Shown: positions 49,876 to 58,877, numbered from the stretch's first letter. The stretch is DNA of 64,000 nt from CAVPMN01 sp963706425 (GCA_963706425.1 CAVPMN010000020.1:868001-932000), one strand, 5' to 3'. Numbers and translations are program-made. Notes: a model not told the origin generated them from the letters alone.

Positions 49876-50205
49876 TCAGCCCTCGTCGGGACCGTTGGTG
49901 AGCACCACGTCGTAGGACCAGAGCTCGCTGTGGGTGCTCACCGGGCCCCCGCCGGGCGCCGGCTTGCTGGCCCCCTGATGGCCGTGCGCGAACGCGGGTG
50001 AGTCGACCCAGGCCTGGAACGCGGCTTCGTCGCGCCAGCGGGTCATGACGAGCCATGTCGAACGGTCGTCGGTGGGCTTCAGCAGCTCGAAGCCCTCGAA
50101 CCCGTCCTGGCCGTCGACCGCACCGGCTCGGGCGGCGAAACGCCGACCGAGCTCGTCGCCGGCGTCGGGGGGAACCGTGATGGCGTTGATCTTGATGATG
50201 GTCAC
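49876..50205 (-). CDS. Antibiotic biosynthesis monooxygenase (ABM) domain protein
   Basis: 109 residues from GTG 50205. The dimeric alpha/beta-barrel ABM fold is indicated by IKINAITVPPDAGDELGRRF, FEGFELLKPTDDRSTWLVMT and RWRDEAAFQAWVDSPAF, followed by a His/Gly/Pro-rich tail and a final strand ELWSYDVV. The family includes haem-degrading IsdG-like enzymes and quinone monooxygenases; the substrate cannot be read here. Confidence 0.82.
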   Translation of the reverse strand: MTIIKINAITVPPDAGDELGRRFAARAGAVDGQDGFEGFELLKPTDDRSTWLVMTRWRDEAAFQAWVDSPAFAHGHQGASKPAPGGGPVSTHSELWSYDVVLTNGPDEG

Positions 50206-50292
50206 CGCGCCGATCGTGCCCCACCGCGCCGCCGCCTGCCAGTTCGCCGGCGCGGGGGCACGTCCCTCGGTCGGACGCGGGGGCGGTCGCCG

Positions 50293-50298
50293 TAGACT
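50293..50298 (+). promoter_or_regulatory. Putative -10 box of the map gene
   Basis: TAGACT, 9 bases before ATG 50308; predicted leader of one to three bases. Confidence 0.4.
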
Positions 50299-50307
50299 GC
50301 CACCGTC

Positions 50308-51246
50308 ATGATGAAGTCGAACGATCCGTGCTGGTGCGGTAGCGGACGAAAGTTCAAGCGCTGCCACAAGTCGGCCACCGACCGGCTGCGGGCGGGCACG
50401 CTCAGCCCCACGAGGCCGGTGCCCGCCGAGATCCCCCGCCCCGACTACGCCGACAGCGGCGAGCCTCGTCGCTGGGCCGAGCCCCGGGTGAAGTCCGACG
50501 ACGTGATCGCCCGCATGCGGGTCGCCGGGCGGGCGGCCGCCGAGATCCTCCAGCAGGCCGGCCAGGCGGTGGCCGTCGGGGTCACCAGCGACGAGATCGA
50601 TGCCATCGTCCACGAGGCGTGCATCGAGCGGGGCGGCTATCCCAGCCCGCTCAACTATCGCAACTTCCCGAAGTCGGTGTGCACATCGGTCAACGAAGTG
50701 ATCTGCCACGGCATCCCCGACGACCGACCGCTGCGCGACGGCGACATCGTCAACATCGACGTCACGATCTACCTCGACGGTGTGCACGGCGACACCAACG
50801 CCACGTTCCTCGTCGGCGAGGTCGATCCCGAGTCACGGCGTTTGGTCGAGGTGACCCGCGAGTGCCTCGACCTCGGCATCGCTGCGGTGCACCCCGATCG
50901 ACCGATCTCCGACATCGGCCTGGCCATCGAGCAGCATGCCCGCGCAAACCGCTTCGAGGTCGTGCGCGCCTTCGTCGGCCACGGCATCGGCGAGCAGTTC
51001 CACACCGATCTGCAGATCCCCCACTATCACGAGCCGCGCCTCGCCACCGTCATCGAGCCCGGCATGACCTTCACCATCGAGCCCATGATCTCGATGGGTT
51101 CGTGGCAGCACCGGATCTGGGACGACGGGTGGACCGCGGTCACCGCCGACGGCAGCCGCACAGCGCAGTTCGAGCACACCCTGTTGGTCACCGACGACGG
51201 AGCCGAGATCCTCACCCTGGCCGGCGACCGCGAAGAGGTGGCTTGA
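50308..51246 (+). CDS. map: Methionine aminopeptidase with N-terminal SEC-C zinc motif
   Basis: Removes N-terminal Met. Residues 5-21 are a SEC-C motif (DPCWCGSGRKFKRCHK), a zinc-binding element found on SecA. After a Pro-rich linker comes the type I pita-bread domain: YPSPLNYRNFPKSVCTSVNEVICHGIPD in parts, ligands Asp (NIDVTIYLDG), Asp (GDTNATF), His (VGHGIGEQFH), Glu (TFTIEPM) and Glu (QFEHTLLV). SEC-C extended MetAPs occur in actinobacteria and may act at the ribosome exit tunnel. Confidence 0.95.
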   Translation: MMKSNDPCWCGSGRKFKRCHKSATDRLRAGTLSPTRPVPAEIPRPDYADSGEPRRWAEPRVKSDDVIARMRVAGRAAAEILQQAGQAVAVGVTSDEIDAIVHEACIERGGYPSPLNYRNFPKSVCTSVNEVICHGIPDDRPLRDGDIVNIDVTIYLDGVHGDTNATFLVGEVDPESRRLVEVTRECLDLGIAAVHPDRPISDIGLAIEQHARANRFEVVRAFVGHGIGEQFHTDLQIPHYHEPRLATVIEPGMTFTIEPMISMGSWQHRIWDDGWTAVTADGSRTAQFEHTLLVTDDGAEILTLAGDREEVA

Positions 51247-51521
51247 ACCACCAACAGTTCACCGTCGGCTCACTTGCGCTCGACGGCCACGACGTCCCGC
51301 TGGTCTACGCGCACGTCGTGGTGGTGCATCACAGCAACAGCGCCGACGAGGACTGGGAGTGCGTCGCCGCATCACGCGCGACCCTCGATCTCGAGCTGGC
51401 CCCGTGTGCCGTCGAGGTCACCACCCTCGACGGTGCTGCCTTGCGGGGCGACGCCGTGGTGGTGCGCTCCGACGGGCACAGTCACGTGCTCCGTGGCGTG
51501 GGCGCCCTCCTGCCGGTGTGA
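51243..51521 (+). CDS. Hypothetical protein downstream of map
   Basis: 92 residues in a frame that overlaps the map stop as TTGA (TTG 51243). Sequence includes FTVGSLALDGHDVPLVYAHV, HHSNSADEDWECVAASRATL and DGAALRGDAVVVRSDGHSHV, suggesting an all-beta fold. I do not recognise a family. The frame's composition and coupling to map support coding, but the start codon is weak. Confidence 0.5.
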   Translation: MNHQQFTVGSLALDGHDVPLVYAHVVVVHHSNSADEDWECVAASRATLDLELAPCAVEVTTLDGAALRGDAVVVRSDGHSHVLRGVGALLPV

Positions 51522-51531
51522 GGCCAGGGCC

Positions 51532-52275
51532 ATGCCTGCGGTGGTGGCGCTCTTCGACATCGACGGCACGCTGATCCGCGCCGGCGACCCCGACCACCGC
51601 GCCGCCTTCGACCATGCGCTCCAGGCGGTCCATGGTGTGCCGGCCACCCTCGACGGCATCGCCCTCGCCGGGATGCTCGACCGCCAGATCGCGCGCGCCG
51701 CGCTGGCGGCCCATGCCATCGATCACGCGGCGAGCGACTCGCGGCTCACCGACCTCGTCGACGCCATGGGTGCCCACTACACCGCGGCCGTCGGCGTGGG
51801 CGACCGGCTCGACCAGGTGCTGCCGGGCGTGCGCATCGCGGCCGAGGCGTTGCGGGATGCGGGCGTGGACCTGGCCGTGGTGACCGGCACGGCCAGACCG
51901 GTGGCGAGGGCCAAGTTGGCGGCCGCCCACCTCGACGACCTGTTCCCAACCGGCGCCTACGGCGACGAGGACGACGACCGCGCCGCCCTCGTGCGCCGGG
52001 GTCTCGACGTGGCGGGCCAGCACTACGGCGTGCGGTTCCGCGCCGACGACGCCGTCGTGGTCGGTGACACCCCGCGCGACGTCGCCGCGGCCCGGGGCGC
52101 GGGCACACGGGTGCTGGCGGTGGCCACCGGTGCCTCCGATCGAGCGGCGCTCGAGGCTGCGAAGCCCGACCTGCTGCTGGACGACCTCAGCGACCCGGCC
52201 GCCGTCGTGCGGTTCGTGTGCCGGTTGTCCCCCGGGACGACCCCGGCAGGCGCTCGGCCGCCAGAGCTTCAGTAG
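51532..52275 (+). CDS. HAD-superfamily phosphatase (PGP-like)
   Basis: 247 residues. Motif I FDIDGTLI (nucleophile and acid Asp), motif II VVTGTA, Lys in ARAKLAAAHL and motif IV VVGDTPRDVAAARGAG, with an alpha-helical C1 cap between motifs I and II. This is the phosphoglycolate phosphatase-like group; the substrate is not readable. Its end overlaps the convergent alcohol dehydrogenase gene by 7 bases. Confidence 0.88.
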   Translation: MPAVVALFDIDGTLIRAGDPDHRAAFDHALQAVHGVPATLDGIALAGMLDRQIARAALAAHAIDHAASDSRLTDLVDAMGAHYTAAVGVGDRLDQVLPGVRIAAEALRDAGVDLAVVTGTARPVARAKLAAAHLDDLFPTGAYGDEDDDRAALVRRGLDVAGQHYGVRFRADDAVVVGDTPRDVAAARGAGTRVLAVATGASDRAALEAAKPDLLLDDLSDPAAVVRFVCRLSPGTTPAGARPPELQ

Positions 52276-53378
52276 GCGTCGGCCAGGATCTGGCGGGCGT
52301 CGGCCTCGCTCACCGGGCGCGGGTTGGCCTGCACGTTGCCGTTCGACTGCGACAAGCGGGCCACCGCATCGAGGTCGTCGTCGGTGACGCCGCAGTCGGA
52401 AAGCCTGGTGGGCAGCCCGAGGCGCGCGACCAGCGCGGCGATGGCGTCGGCCGGATCGCCCTCTGCGCCGATGGCCGCGCCCAACCGGGCGACCTCGTCG
52501 GGCACCGCCTCGGCGTTGTAGCGCACCGCGTGCGGCAGGATGACGGCGTTGGCCAAGCCATGTGGGATGCCGGTGCGTCCGCCCACCAGCTGCGAGAGGC
52601 CGTGGTGGACACCCATCGAGCCGTTCTGGAGGCAGCGCCCGCCGAGCGCGGCTCCTTCGAGCATGGCCGACCGGGCGTCGAGGTCGGCGGGGTGGTCGAC
52701 CACCTCCGGCAGGGCATCGACGATGCGCCGGGCCCCGGCCAGGGCGATCGCTTCGGCCTCTGGCGTGCGGCGGGGCGACCAGGCCAGCTCGACGCAGTGC
52801 GCCAGCGCGTTCATCCCCGTCTCAGCGCTGACCCGGGCCGGCGTGCCCAACGTGAGCTCGGGGTCGTAGACCGCGGCGATGGGCGCACAGGTGGGGCCTC
52901 CCGCGCCCTGCTTCTGACGGGTGTGCGGATCGGTCATGCCGAAGAACGGTGTGAGCTCGGCCCCGGAGTAGGTGGTGGGGATGGCGACATGAGCCAGCAG
53001 CGGACGATCGGCGAACGAGGTGCCGGGCATGGCCGCTTCCTGCTCCGCGAAGAAGTTCACCGCCTTGCCCGTGTCGGCGCACGACCCGCCGCCGAACGAC
53101 ACGATGCCGTCGACCGCGTCACGTCGTGCCTGGAGCACGGCCGCCTGCACCAAGGGCGCCGGGGCGTGCGAGCTGACCTCGGCAAAGGTCGAGGCCAGCG
53201 CCGAACCGAGCAGCGAGGTGAGCCGGGCACCCTCGGGCGAAGCGAGACGTCCTTCGGTGGTGACGAGCAGGGCGCGCCGGATGCCAAGGGTGCGGAGCAG
53301 GCCTGCGATCCCTTTGAGCGCGCCGGGCCCGAACACCAGTTGCTGGGCGTAGCCGGTGTGGGTCCACGATTCCGTCAT
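52269..53378 (-). CDS. Iron-containing alcohol dehydrogenase / maleylacetate reductase-like
   Basis: 369 residues from ATG 53378. N-terminal dinucleotide-binding domain with GGGSCADTGKAVNFF, then IPTTYSGAELTPFFGMTD, whose TTY-SG-E pattern favours the maleylacetate reductase branch. Metal-site His residues lie in MNALAHCVE, MGVHHGLSQ and GIPHGLANA. The start overlaps the PIG-L gene stop as ATGA. Without other aromatic-degradation genes nearby the substrate is open. Confidence 0.82.
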   Translation of the reverse strand: MTESWTHTGYAQQLVFGPGALKGIAGLLRTLGIRRALLVTTEGRLASPEGARLTSLLGSALASTFAEVSSHAPAPLVQAAVLQARRDAVDGIVSFGGGSCADTGKAVNFFAEQEAAMPGTSFADRPLLAHVAIPTTYSGAELTPFFGMTDPHTRQKQGAGGPTCAPIAAVYDPELTLGTPARVSAETGMNALAHCVELAWSPRRTPEAEAIALAGARRIVDALPEVVDHPADLDARSAMLEGAALGGRCLQNGSMGVHHGLSQLVGGRTGIPHGLANAVILPHAVRYNAEAVPDEVARLGAAIGAEGDPADAIAALVARLGLPTRLSDCGVTDDDLDAVARLSQSNGNVQANPRPVSEADARQILADAY

Positions 53379-54199
53379 GCCTCGACCTCGGCGAAGAGAT
53401 CGTCGACGAACGGTGAGCTCGCGGGCCGTTTCTGATCGGACGCGATGTACCACTCGGTGCCGAAAGTCGCCGCGAACGCGTGCTCGGGCATCGTGAGGAA
53501 GAAGGTGTCGGGCCCGATCTGGCTGCGATGGGCTTCCATCGAGCGGCGCTTCAGGTCGATGAAGCCGGTGACGTCGATGGCGTGGGTGATGAGCTCCTCG
53601 GGAGATCCGAACTGCTCGGAGTCGATGTCGTCGCGCGACTCCTCGTCGAACACCTCGGCGAGCGCCTCGTCGTCGGAGGCGGCCGCTTCGTCCATGAGCC
53701 GACGGATCTCGTCGCGGTTCATGGTGGCCTCGAAGACGTGTTCGACGCCCGCCATCTCCGCCGCCCGCCGACCCACCCGGTGCACCTGGATGTGGTCGGG
53801 GTGCCCGTAGTTACCGTGCTCGTCGTAGATCGTCAGGACATCGGCGTCGACGTCCCGAAGGATCGTCGCCAGACGGTCGGCGGCCTCTTCGACATCGGCC
53901 TGCCAGAAGCACGCCGGGTTGTCGTTGGTGGGCTCGCCGATCATGCCGGAGTCCTCGTAGCCGAGGAAGTCGACGCGATCGGCGCCGAGGATCTCGGCGG
54001 ACGCATGGGTCTCGTAGACCCGGCGCTCCCACAGGTGCTCACCTTCGTCGAGCACCCCCTCCTGCGGCTCGCCCTGCTCGCCGCGCGTGGCCACCACGAG
54101 CACGACCCGATGCCCCGCCGCGGCGGCCTTCGCCATGCTGCCTCCCGTGGCGATGCTCTCGTCGTCGGGATGCGCGTGGAAGCAGACCAGAGTCCCCAT
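53375..54199 (-). CDS. PIG-L family deacetylase (LmbE/Mca-like)
   Basis: 274 residues. Zinc ligands in HAHPDDES (AHPDDE) and YGHPDHIQVHR, with EILGADRVDFLGYEDSGM typical of the family, which deacetylates GlcNAc-containing substrates (MshB and Mca in mycothiol metabolism, others in antibiotic synthesis). Actinobacterial context makes a mycothiol-conjugate amidase role possible but unproved. TAGGCT lies 8 bases before ATG 54199. Confidence 0.88.
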   Translation of the reverse strand: MGTLVCFHAHPDDESIATGGSMAKAAAAGHRVVLVVATRGEQGEPQEGVLDEGEHLWERRVYETHASAEILGADRVDFLGYEDSGMIGEPTNDNPACFWQADVEEAADRLATILRDVDADVLTIYDEHGNYGHPDHIQVHRVGRRAAEMAGVEHVFEATMNRDEIRRLMDEAAASDDEALAEVFDEESRDDIDSEQFGSPEELITHAIDVTGFIDLKRRSMEAHRSQIGPDTFFLTMPEHAFAATFGTEWYIASDQKRPASSPFVDDLFAEVEA

Positions 54200-54207
54200 G
54201 TGGCGGC

Positions 54208-54213
54208 AGCCTA
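54208..54213 (-). promoter_or_regulatory. Putative -10 box of leaderless PIG-L gene
   Basis: TAGGCT in the gene's sense, 8 bases before ATG 54199. Confidence 0.4.
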
Positions 54214-54277
54214 CGAACTTTTCCCGAGACCCCCACCGCGTCGGCCGTCACGACCAGCGTCGACGACGCGCCCGACC

Positions 54278-55429
54278 TCAGGCGATGGCGCCGGTCTCGC
54301 GCAACTTGGCGATGCGCTCGATCGGCACACCCCACTCGGCCAGCGCCTCGTCGGTGTGCTGCCCAGGGAAGGCGGGGGGCCGTTGGATGTCGGCTGGGGT
54401 TCGCGAGAACCGAGGAGCGGGCGCGGGTTGCACGACCCCGTTGCGCGTGACGAACGTGCCGCGCTGCTCGTTGTGCGGGTGCGCAGGCGCTTCGGAGAGC
54501 GAGAGCACCGGCGCGAAGCACGCGTCGGTGCCCTCGAGCAGCTCACACCACTCGTCGCGGGTCTTGGTCTTGAAGATCTCCGCGAAACGCTCTTTGGTGG
54601 CCGGCCATGCGTTGCGATCGTGCTGATGAGGCATCGTCGGGTCGTCGGTGAGGCCGAGGGCGTCGACGAGCGTCTTGTAGAACTGCGGTTCGAGCGAGCC
54701 GATCGAGACGTACTTGCCGTCGGCGGTCTCGTAGACCTCGTAGTAGTAGGCACCGCTGTCGAGCAGGTTGGTGCCCCGCTCTTCGTTCCAGATACCCATG
54801 GCCCGGAAGGCATGGAACATCGTCATCAGCACCGCCGCGCCGTCGACCATGGCGGCGTCGACCACCTGCCCCTGCCCGGACCGCTGGGCCTCGAGCAGCG
54901 CGCAGGCCACGCCGAACGCGAGCAGCATCCCCCCGCCGCCGAAGTCGCCCACCAGGTTGAGCGGGGCGAGGGGCTTCTCACCGGCCCGACCGATCGGCTC
55001 GAGCGCTCCGGCCAGGGCGATGTAGTTGATGTCGTGGCCGGCCATCTGGGCATAGGGCCCGTCCTGGCCCCAGCCGGTCATGCGTCCGAAGACGAGCTTG
55101 GGGTTGCGTTCGAGGCACACGTCGGGCCCGATGCCGAGCCGCTCGCAGACACCCGGCCGGAAGCCCTCGATGAGAGCGTCGGCCTGGGCCACCAACTCGA
55201 GCAGCGTCTCGATGCCGTCAGGATTCTTCAGGTCGAGCGCCACCGAGCGCCGACCCCGGTTCAGCACGTCGGCGGGCGGGTTGGCCGGATCGCCACCCAT
55301 CGCCGACTGGGCCCGGTCGATGCGCAGCACATCGGCCCCCATGTCGGCGAGCATCATGGCGCAGAACGGGCCAGGCCCGATGCCGGCCAGCTCCAGGACC
55401 TTCACACCGGCGAGCGGGCCCACCGACAT
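54278..55429 (-). CDS. CaiB/BaiF family CoA-transferase (alpha-methylacyl-CoA racemase-like)
   Basis: 383 residues. Class III fold markers are VKVLELAGIGPGPFCAMMLADMGADV in parts, RGRRSVALDLKNPDG, EGFRPGV and catalytic-site GHDINYIALAGAL, where the Asp is the acyl carrier. The stretch PLNLVGDFGGGGMLLAFGV is typical of the racemase branch. AGAGGTG lies just before ATG 55429. It follows the alpha/beta hydrolase gene by 61 bases. Confidence 0.88.
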   Translation of the reverse strand: MSVGPLAGVKVLELAGIGPGPFCAMMLADMGADVLRIDRAQSAMGGDPANPPADVLNRGRRSVALDLKNPDGIETLLELVAQADALIEGFRPGVCERLGIGPDVCLERNPKLVFGRMTGWGQDGPYAQMAGHDINYIALAGALEPIGRAGEKPLAPLNLVGDFGGGGMLLAFGVACALLEAQRSGQGQVVDAAMVDGAAVLMTMFHAFRAMGIWNEERGTNLLDSGAYYYEVYETADGKYVSIGSLEPQFYKTLVDALGLTDDPTMPHQHDRNAWPATKERFAEIFKTKTRDEWCELLEGTDACFAPVLSLSEAPAHPHNEQRGTFVTRNGVVQPAPAPRFSRTPADIQRPPAFPGQHTDEALAEWGVPIERIAKLRETGAIA

Positions 55430-55490
55430 CACCTCTTTCTCGTCTGCACGGTGAACCCGTGGCTCGTCATCGTCACGTGATGTGCGTCCG

Positions 55491-56378
55491 TCAACTCGGC
55501 GCAGGCGCCCGAGCGGCGACGGCGCAGATGGCCTCGATGAGTCGCGACCAGTAGTGCGTGGGGAGATCGTGACCCATGCCTTCGAGGATGAGCAGCTCGG
55601 AGCCGCGCAGGCATTCCGCCGTGCGCTCGCCACCGCTCACGTCGACCAGCGGATCGGCATCGCCGTGGATGACCAGCGCCTCGACGTCGAGTTGGCGCAG
55701 AGCGTCGGATCGACTGCCCGACGCCATGATCGCCATGAGCTGCTGGCTGATGCCGATGGGGTGGTAGCCCCGGTCGAAGGTGCGGGCCGCCCGCCGACGC
55801 GACAGGTCGTCGTCGAAGAAGTCGGGGCTGCTGATGGCCCGCCCGCCCTCGACGTAGTCGTCGATGTAGGCCGACCGCTCGCTCGGCGACGTGTCGAGGA
55901 TGACATCGAGCACCTCGGGATGGGGCGAGCCGACGTCGGGGTCACCGGTGGTCGACATGATCGACGTGAGCGACCGCACCCGCTCAGGGTGGGCGATCGC
56001 CATCTCCTGCACGATCATGCCGCCCATCGACGCGCCGGCGAGGTGGGCCCGCTCGATGCCGAGCGAGTCGAGCAGGCCCCAGGCGTCGGAGGCCATGTCG
56101 GCGAGCGTGTAGGGCGCCTCGACCGGTTCACCCATCAGGGCCTTGGTGAGGGCCGCCATCACGTCGATGTCGCCGCCGTCGATCCAGGTCGACTTCCCGA
56201 CGTCGCGGTTGTCGAACCGGATCACGAAGAACCCGCGGTCGACCAGACCGGCGCAGAAGTCCTCTTCCCACCAGACGAGCTGCGCGCCGTGGCCCGACAC
56301 CAGCAGGAGCGGCTCGTCAGCCGGATCGCCGAAGGTCTCGTACTCGAGCTCGATCCCGTTGACTGCTGCTCTTGGCAT
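55491..56378 (-). CDS. Alpha/beta hydrolase
   Basis: 295 residues. Oxyanion region LLVSGHG, nucleophile elbow GASMGGMIVQ (Ser), acid in VIHGDADPLV and base His in EGMGHDLP; the cap domain lies between. Similar to haloperoxidase/esterase-type hydrolases; the substrate is unknown. ATG 56378 has AAGGA upstream. The promoter area holds a 16-bp palindrome shared with the divergent GNAT gene. Confidence 0.87.
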   Translation of the reverse strand: MPRAAVNGIELEYETFGDPADEPLLLVSGHGAQLVWWEEDFCAGLVDRGFFVIRFDNRDVGKSTWIDGGDIDVMAALTKALMGEPVEAPYTLADMASDAWGLLDSLGIERAHLAGASMGGMIVQEMAIAHPERVRSLTSIMSTTGDPDVGSPHPEVLDVILDTSPSERSAYIDDYVEGGRAISSPDFFDDDLSRRRAARTFDRGYHPIGISQQLMAIMASGSRSDALRQLDVEALVIHGDADPLVDVSGGERTAECLRGSELLILEGMGHDLPTHYWSRLIEAICAVAARAPAPS

Positions 56379-56397
56379 GACGCGATCCTTTCCGAAC

Positions 56398-56413
56398 TTG
56401 ACCGGCCGGTCAA
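56398..56413. promoter_or_regulatory. 16-bp perfect palindrome between divergent hydrolase and GNAT genes
   Basis: TTGACCGGCCGGTCAA, with no spacer. It lies 19 bases before the hydrolase ATG and about 30 bases upstream of the GNAT -10 box. Each half starts with the -35-like TTGACC. Symmetry and position suggest a TetR-type operator; no TetR gene is in the window. Confidence 0.5.
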
Positions 56414-56443
56414 CATCGCTGGTGACCGGCTCGCCCACTCCGG

Positions 56444-56449
56444 TACGGT
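56444..56449 (+). promoter_or_regulatory. Putative -10 box of leaderless GNAT gene
   Basis: TACGGT, 7 bases before GTG 56457; GTGACC sits 16 bases upstream as a possible -35. Confidence 0.4.
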
Positions 56450-56456
56450 CCCCGCC

Positions 56457-56939
56457 GTGCGCCACATGGGAGCCGTCGACTTCTCCGAGCTGACGACCCG
56501 CGTCGCGTCCATCGACGAGATCCCCGCGCGAACCCTCTACGAGATCCTCCGCCTGCGTGTCGATGTGTTCGTGGTCGAGCAGGACTGCGCCTTCCCCGAC
56601 CTCGACGGGCGCGACGTCGAGCCCGATGCCAGGCACCTCTGGATCGAGGACGGCGACGACGTGGTGGGCTACGCCCGCCTGCTCGTCGAGCCCGACGGCG
56701 GTTCCACGATCGGGCGGGTGGTGACGCCGATCGTGCACCGCGGCAGCGGCCTCGGCGCCCATCTCATGCGCGAGTCGATCGCCCGGGTGACCTACCCGAT
56801 CAGGTTGAAGGCGCAGGAGCGTCTCGCCGGCTGGTACGAGCAGTTCGGCTTTGCGGTGACGGGCGCCGCCTTCGACGAGGACGGCATCGCCCACGTCCCG
56901 ATGCGGCTCGATGAGCCGCCGACTGGTCCGCAACCGTGA
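56457..56939 (+). CDS. GNAT acetyltransferase, ElaA-like
   Basis: 160 residues. ElaA-like pattern: LYEILRLRVDVFVVEQDCAFPDLDGRD in parts (LRVDVFVVEQ), IGRVVTPIVHRGSGLGAHLM for acetyl-CoA binding (RGSGLG), KAQERLAGWYEQFGFAVTG and DGIAHVPM. GTG 56457 is favoured by its leaderless promoter; ATG 56466 is the alternative. The end overlaps galT by 29 bases, indicating one transcript. Confidence 0.85.
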   Translation: MRHMGAVDFSELTTRVASIDEIPARTLYEILRLRVDVFVVEQDCAFPDLDGRDVEPDARHLWIEDGDDVVGYARLLVEPDGGSTIGRVVTPIVHRGSGLGAHLMRESIARVTYPIRLKAQERLAGWYEQFGFAVTGAAFDEDGIAHVPMRLDEPPTGPQP

Positions 56940-57831
56940 CCACCCACCGAGCGACGATCCTCGGTATCGGATCGACCCCCTCACCGGCGACCTCGTCTAT
57001 GTCGTCGCCGAGCGCCAGGCGCGCCCCAACCTGCCCAGCACGGGTTGCCCGTTCTGCCCCGGCGGGCTCGAGGCACCCGAGCCCTATGAGGTGCGCTGGT
57101 TCCCCAATCGGTGGCCGGCACTGCCCGACGAGCGCTCCGAGATCGTCCTTTACACCCCCCGTCACGACGCCGCGTTCTGGGAGCTCTCGCTCATGGAGGC
57201 GCGCCGGGTGGTCGACCTGTGGGCCGAACGCACCCAGGCGCTCGGCGCTCGACCGGATGTCGACTACGTGCTCGTGTTCGAGAACCGGGGGCCCGAGGTC
57301 GGGGCGACGATCGCCCACCCCCACGGCCAGATCTACGCCTTCGACCTGGTCCCTCCCCGAGCTCGCGTCGAGCTCGACCGCGAGAGCGCCGTCGCGCTCG
57401 GCGGCGAGGCCATCGGCGACCGCCTGGTCGCGACGAGCGGTTCGTGGCGAGCCTGGGTGCCCTGGGCGGCGAACTGGCCGTTCGAGCTGCTGCTCGCGCC
57501 GACCGTCGCGGTGCCCGACCTGCCCTCGCTCGACCCGACCGGGCGCGACGATCTGGCTGGCCTGCTGCTCGACGTGCTGGCCAGGCTCGATCGATTGTTC
57601 GCCGAATCGGGCCAGTCGGCCGCCGATGCCCGAATGCCCTACATGATGTGGTTCCACCAGCGACCGACCGACGGTGGCAGCTGGCCCGAGGCCTGGCTCC
57701 ACCTCCACATCGCCCCGCTCTATCGAGCGCCGCAGACCCAGCGGTTCGTGGCCGCCGGCGAGCTCGGCAGCCACGTGTACTTCAATCCGGTCGACCCAGC
57801 GGCCGCCGCGGCCCGCCTCCGAGCCCTCTGA
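56911..57831 (+). CDS. galT: Galactose-1-phosphate uridylyltransferase
   Basis: Leloir pathway: UDP-glucose + Gal-1-P to UDP-galactose + Glc-1-P. CPFC (46-49) is the first zinc pair, FPNRWPALPD and IVLYTPRHDA are typical, HPHGQIY (136-142) carries the nucleophilic His and HLHIAPLYR the C-terminal site. 306 residues, the short actinobacterial form. galK follows at once (ATG 57833). galE is not in the window. Confidence 0.93.
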   Translation: MSRRLVRNRDHPPSDDPRYRIDPLTGDLVYVVAERQARPNLPSTGCPFCPGGLEAPEPYEVRWFPNRWPALPDERSEIVLYTPRHDAAFWELSLMEARRVVDLWAERTQALGARPDVDYVLVFENRGPEVGATIAHPHGQIYAFDLVPPRARVELDRESAVALGGEAIGDRLVATSGSWRAWVPWAANWPFELLLAPTVAVPDLPSLDPTGRDDLAGLLLDVLARLDRLFAESGQSAADARMPYMMWFHQRPTDGGSWPEAWLHLHIAPLYRAPQTQRFVAAGELGSHVYFNPVDPAAAAARLRAL

Positions 57832-57832
57832 C

Positions 57833-58852
57833 ATGGGCCAGCCGCGGGTGATCGCACGCGCCCCCGGCCGGGTCAACCTCATCGGCGACCACACCGACTA
57901 CGCGGGCGGCTTGGCCCTGCCCATGGCGATCGACCTGGCCACGACGGTCGCCGGCACCCGCGGTGGCGACCGCGTGCAGCTCGTCTCGAGCGCGCAGACC
58001 GAGCCAGCAGACCTGCCGCTCCCCGTCGTCGATCCCGCGTCGGTCGAGCCGGCGTGGGCCCGCTATGTCGCCGGCGTGGTGGCCGAGGTGCAACCCCCGA
58101 TCGGGCTCACCGGCACCGTCGAGTCGACCGTGCCGCTCGGGGGCGGACTGTCGTCGAGCGCCGCCCTCGAGGTGGCGGTGGCGCTGGCCCTCGGCGCCGA
58201 CCCCGAACCGCTCCCGCTCGCCCTGCTGTGCCAGCGGGCCGAGCAGCGGGCGTCGGGTGTCCCCAGCGGGCTGATGGATCAGCTGGCGTCGGTGCGCGGC
58301 CGGGAGGGGCACGCGCTGCTCGTCGACTTCACCACGCTCGAGATCACCGAGGTGCCTGTGCCGAGCAGCGTGGACATCGTCGTCATCGACTCAGGTCAGT
58401 CCCGCACGCTCGCCGGATCGGCCTACGCCGAGCGCCGAGCCGACGTCGAACGGGCGGCCATGTTGATCGGCCCGCTGCGCGATGCCTCCGCCGGCATGCT
58501 CCGGTCGATCGACGACGACCTGGCGCGGCGTCGGGCCCGCCACGTGATCAGCGAGAACGCACGGGTCCGAGAGTTCGCGGCAGCCCTCACCGAGGGCGAC
58601 CTGGTGGCGGCGGGTGAGCTGATGGTGGCCAGCCACCAGAGCCTCAGGGACGACTTCGATGTGTCGACCGATGTGCTCGATGCGCTGGTCGGCGAGCTGT
58701 GGGATACGCCTGGGGTCTACGGTGCCCGCCTCACCGGCGCGGGTTTCGGCGGGTGCGTGGTCGCGCTGTGCGAGCCGGGCGCGCTCGCCGGCCAGGGTTG
58801 GCACGTCCGCGCGGCCGCAGGCGCGTCGGTCGAGTTCGTCGACGCACCTTGA
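57833..58852 (+). CDS. galK: Galactokinase
   Basis: GHMP kinase that phosphorylates galactose at C1. Signature APGRVNLIGDHTDYAGGLAL, ATP loop VPLGGGLSSSAALEVAVALA, catalytic Asp region GVPSGLMDQLAS and third motif ARLTGAGFGGCVVAL. 339 residues from ATG 57833, one base after the galT stop region, so the two genes are coupled. Confidence 0.94.
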   Translation: MGQPRVIARAPGRVNLIGDHTDYAGGLALPMAIDLATTVAGTRGGDRVQLVSSAQTEPADLPLPVVDPASVEPAWARYVAGVVAEVQPPIGLTGTVESTVPLGGGLSSSAALEVAVALALGADPEPLPLALLCQRAEQRASGVPSGLMDQLASVRGREGHALLVDFTTLEITEVPVPSSVDIVVIDSGQSRTLAGSAYAERRADVERAAMLIGPLRDASAGMLRSIDDDLARRRARHVISENARVREFAAALTEGDLVAAGELMVASHQSLRDDFDVSTDVLDALVGELWDTPGVYGARLTGAGFGGCVVALCEPGALAGQGWHVRAAAGASVEFVDAP

Positions 58853-58877
58853 TGGCCTCACACGATCGAGCCTCCGC

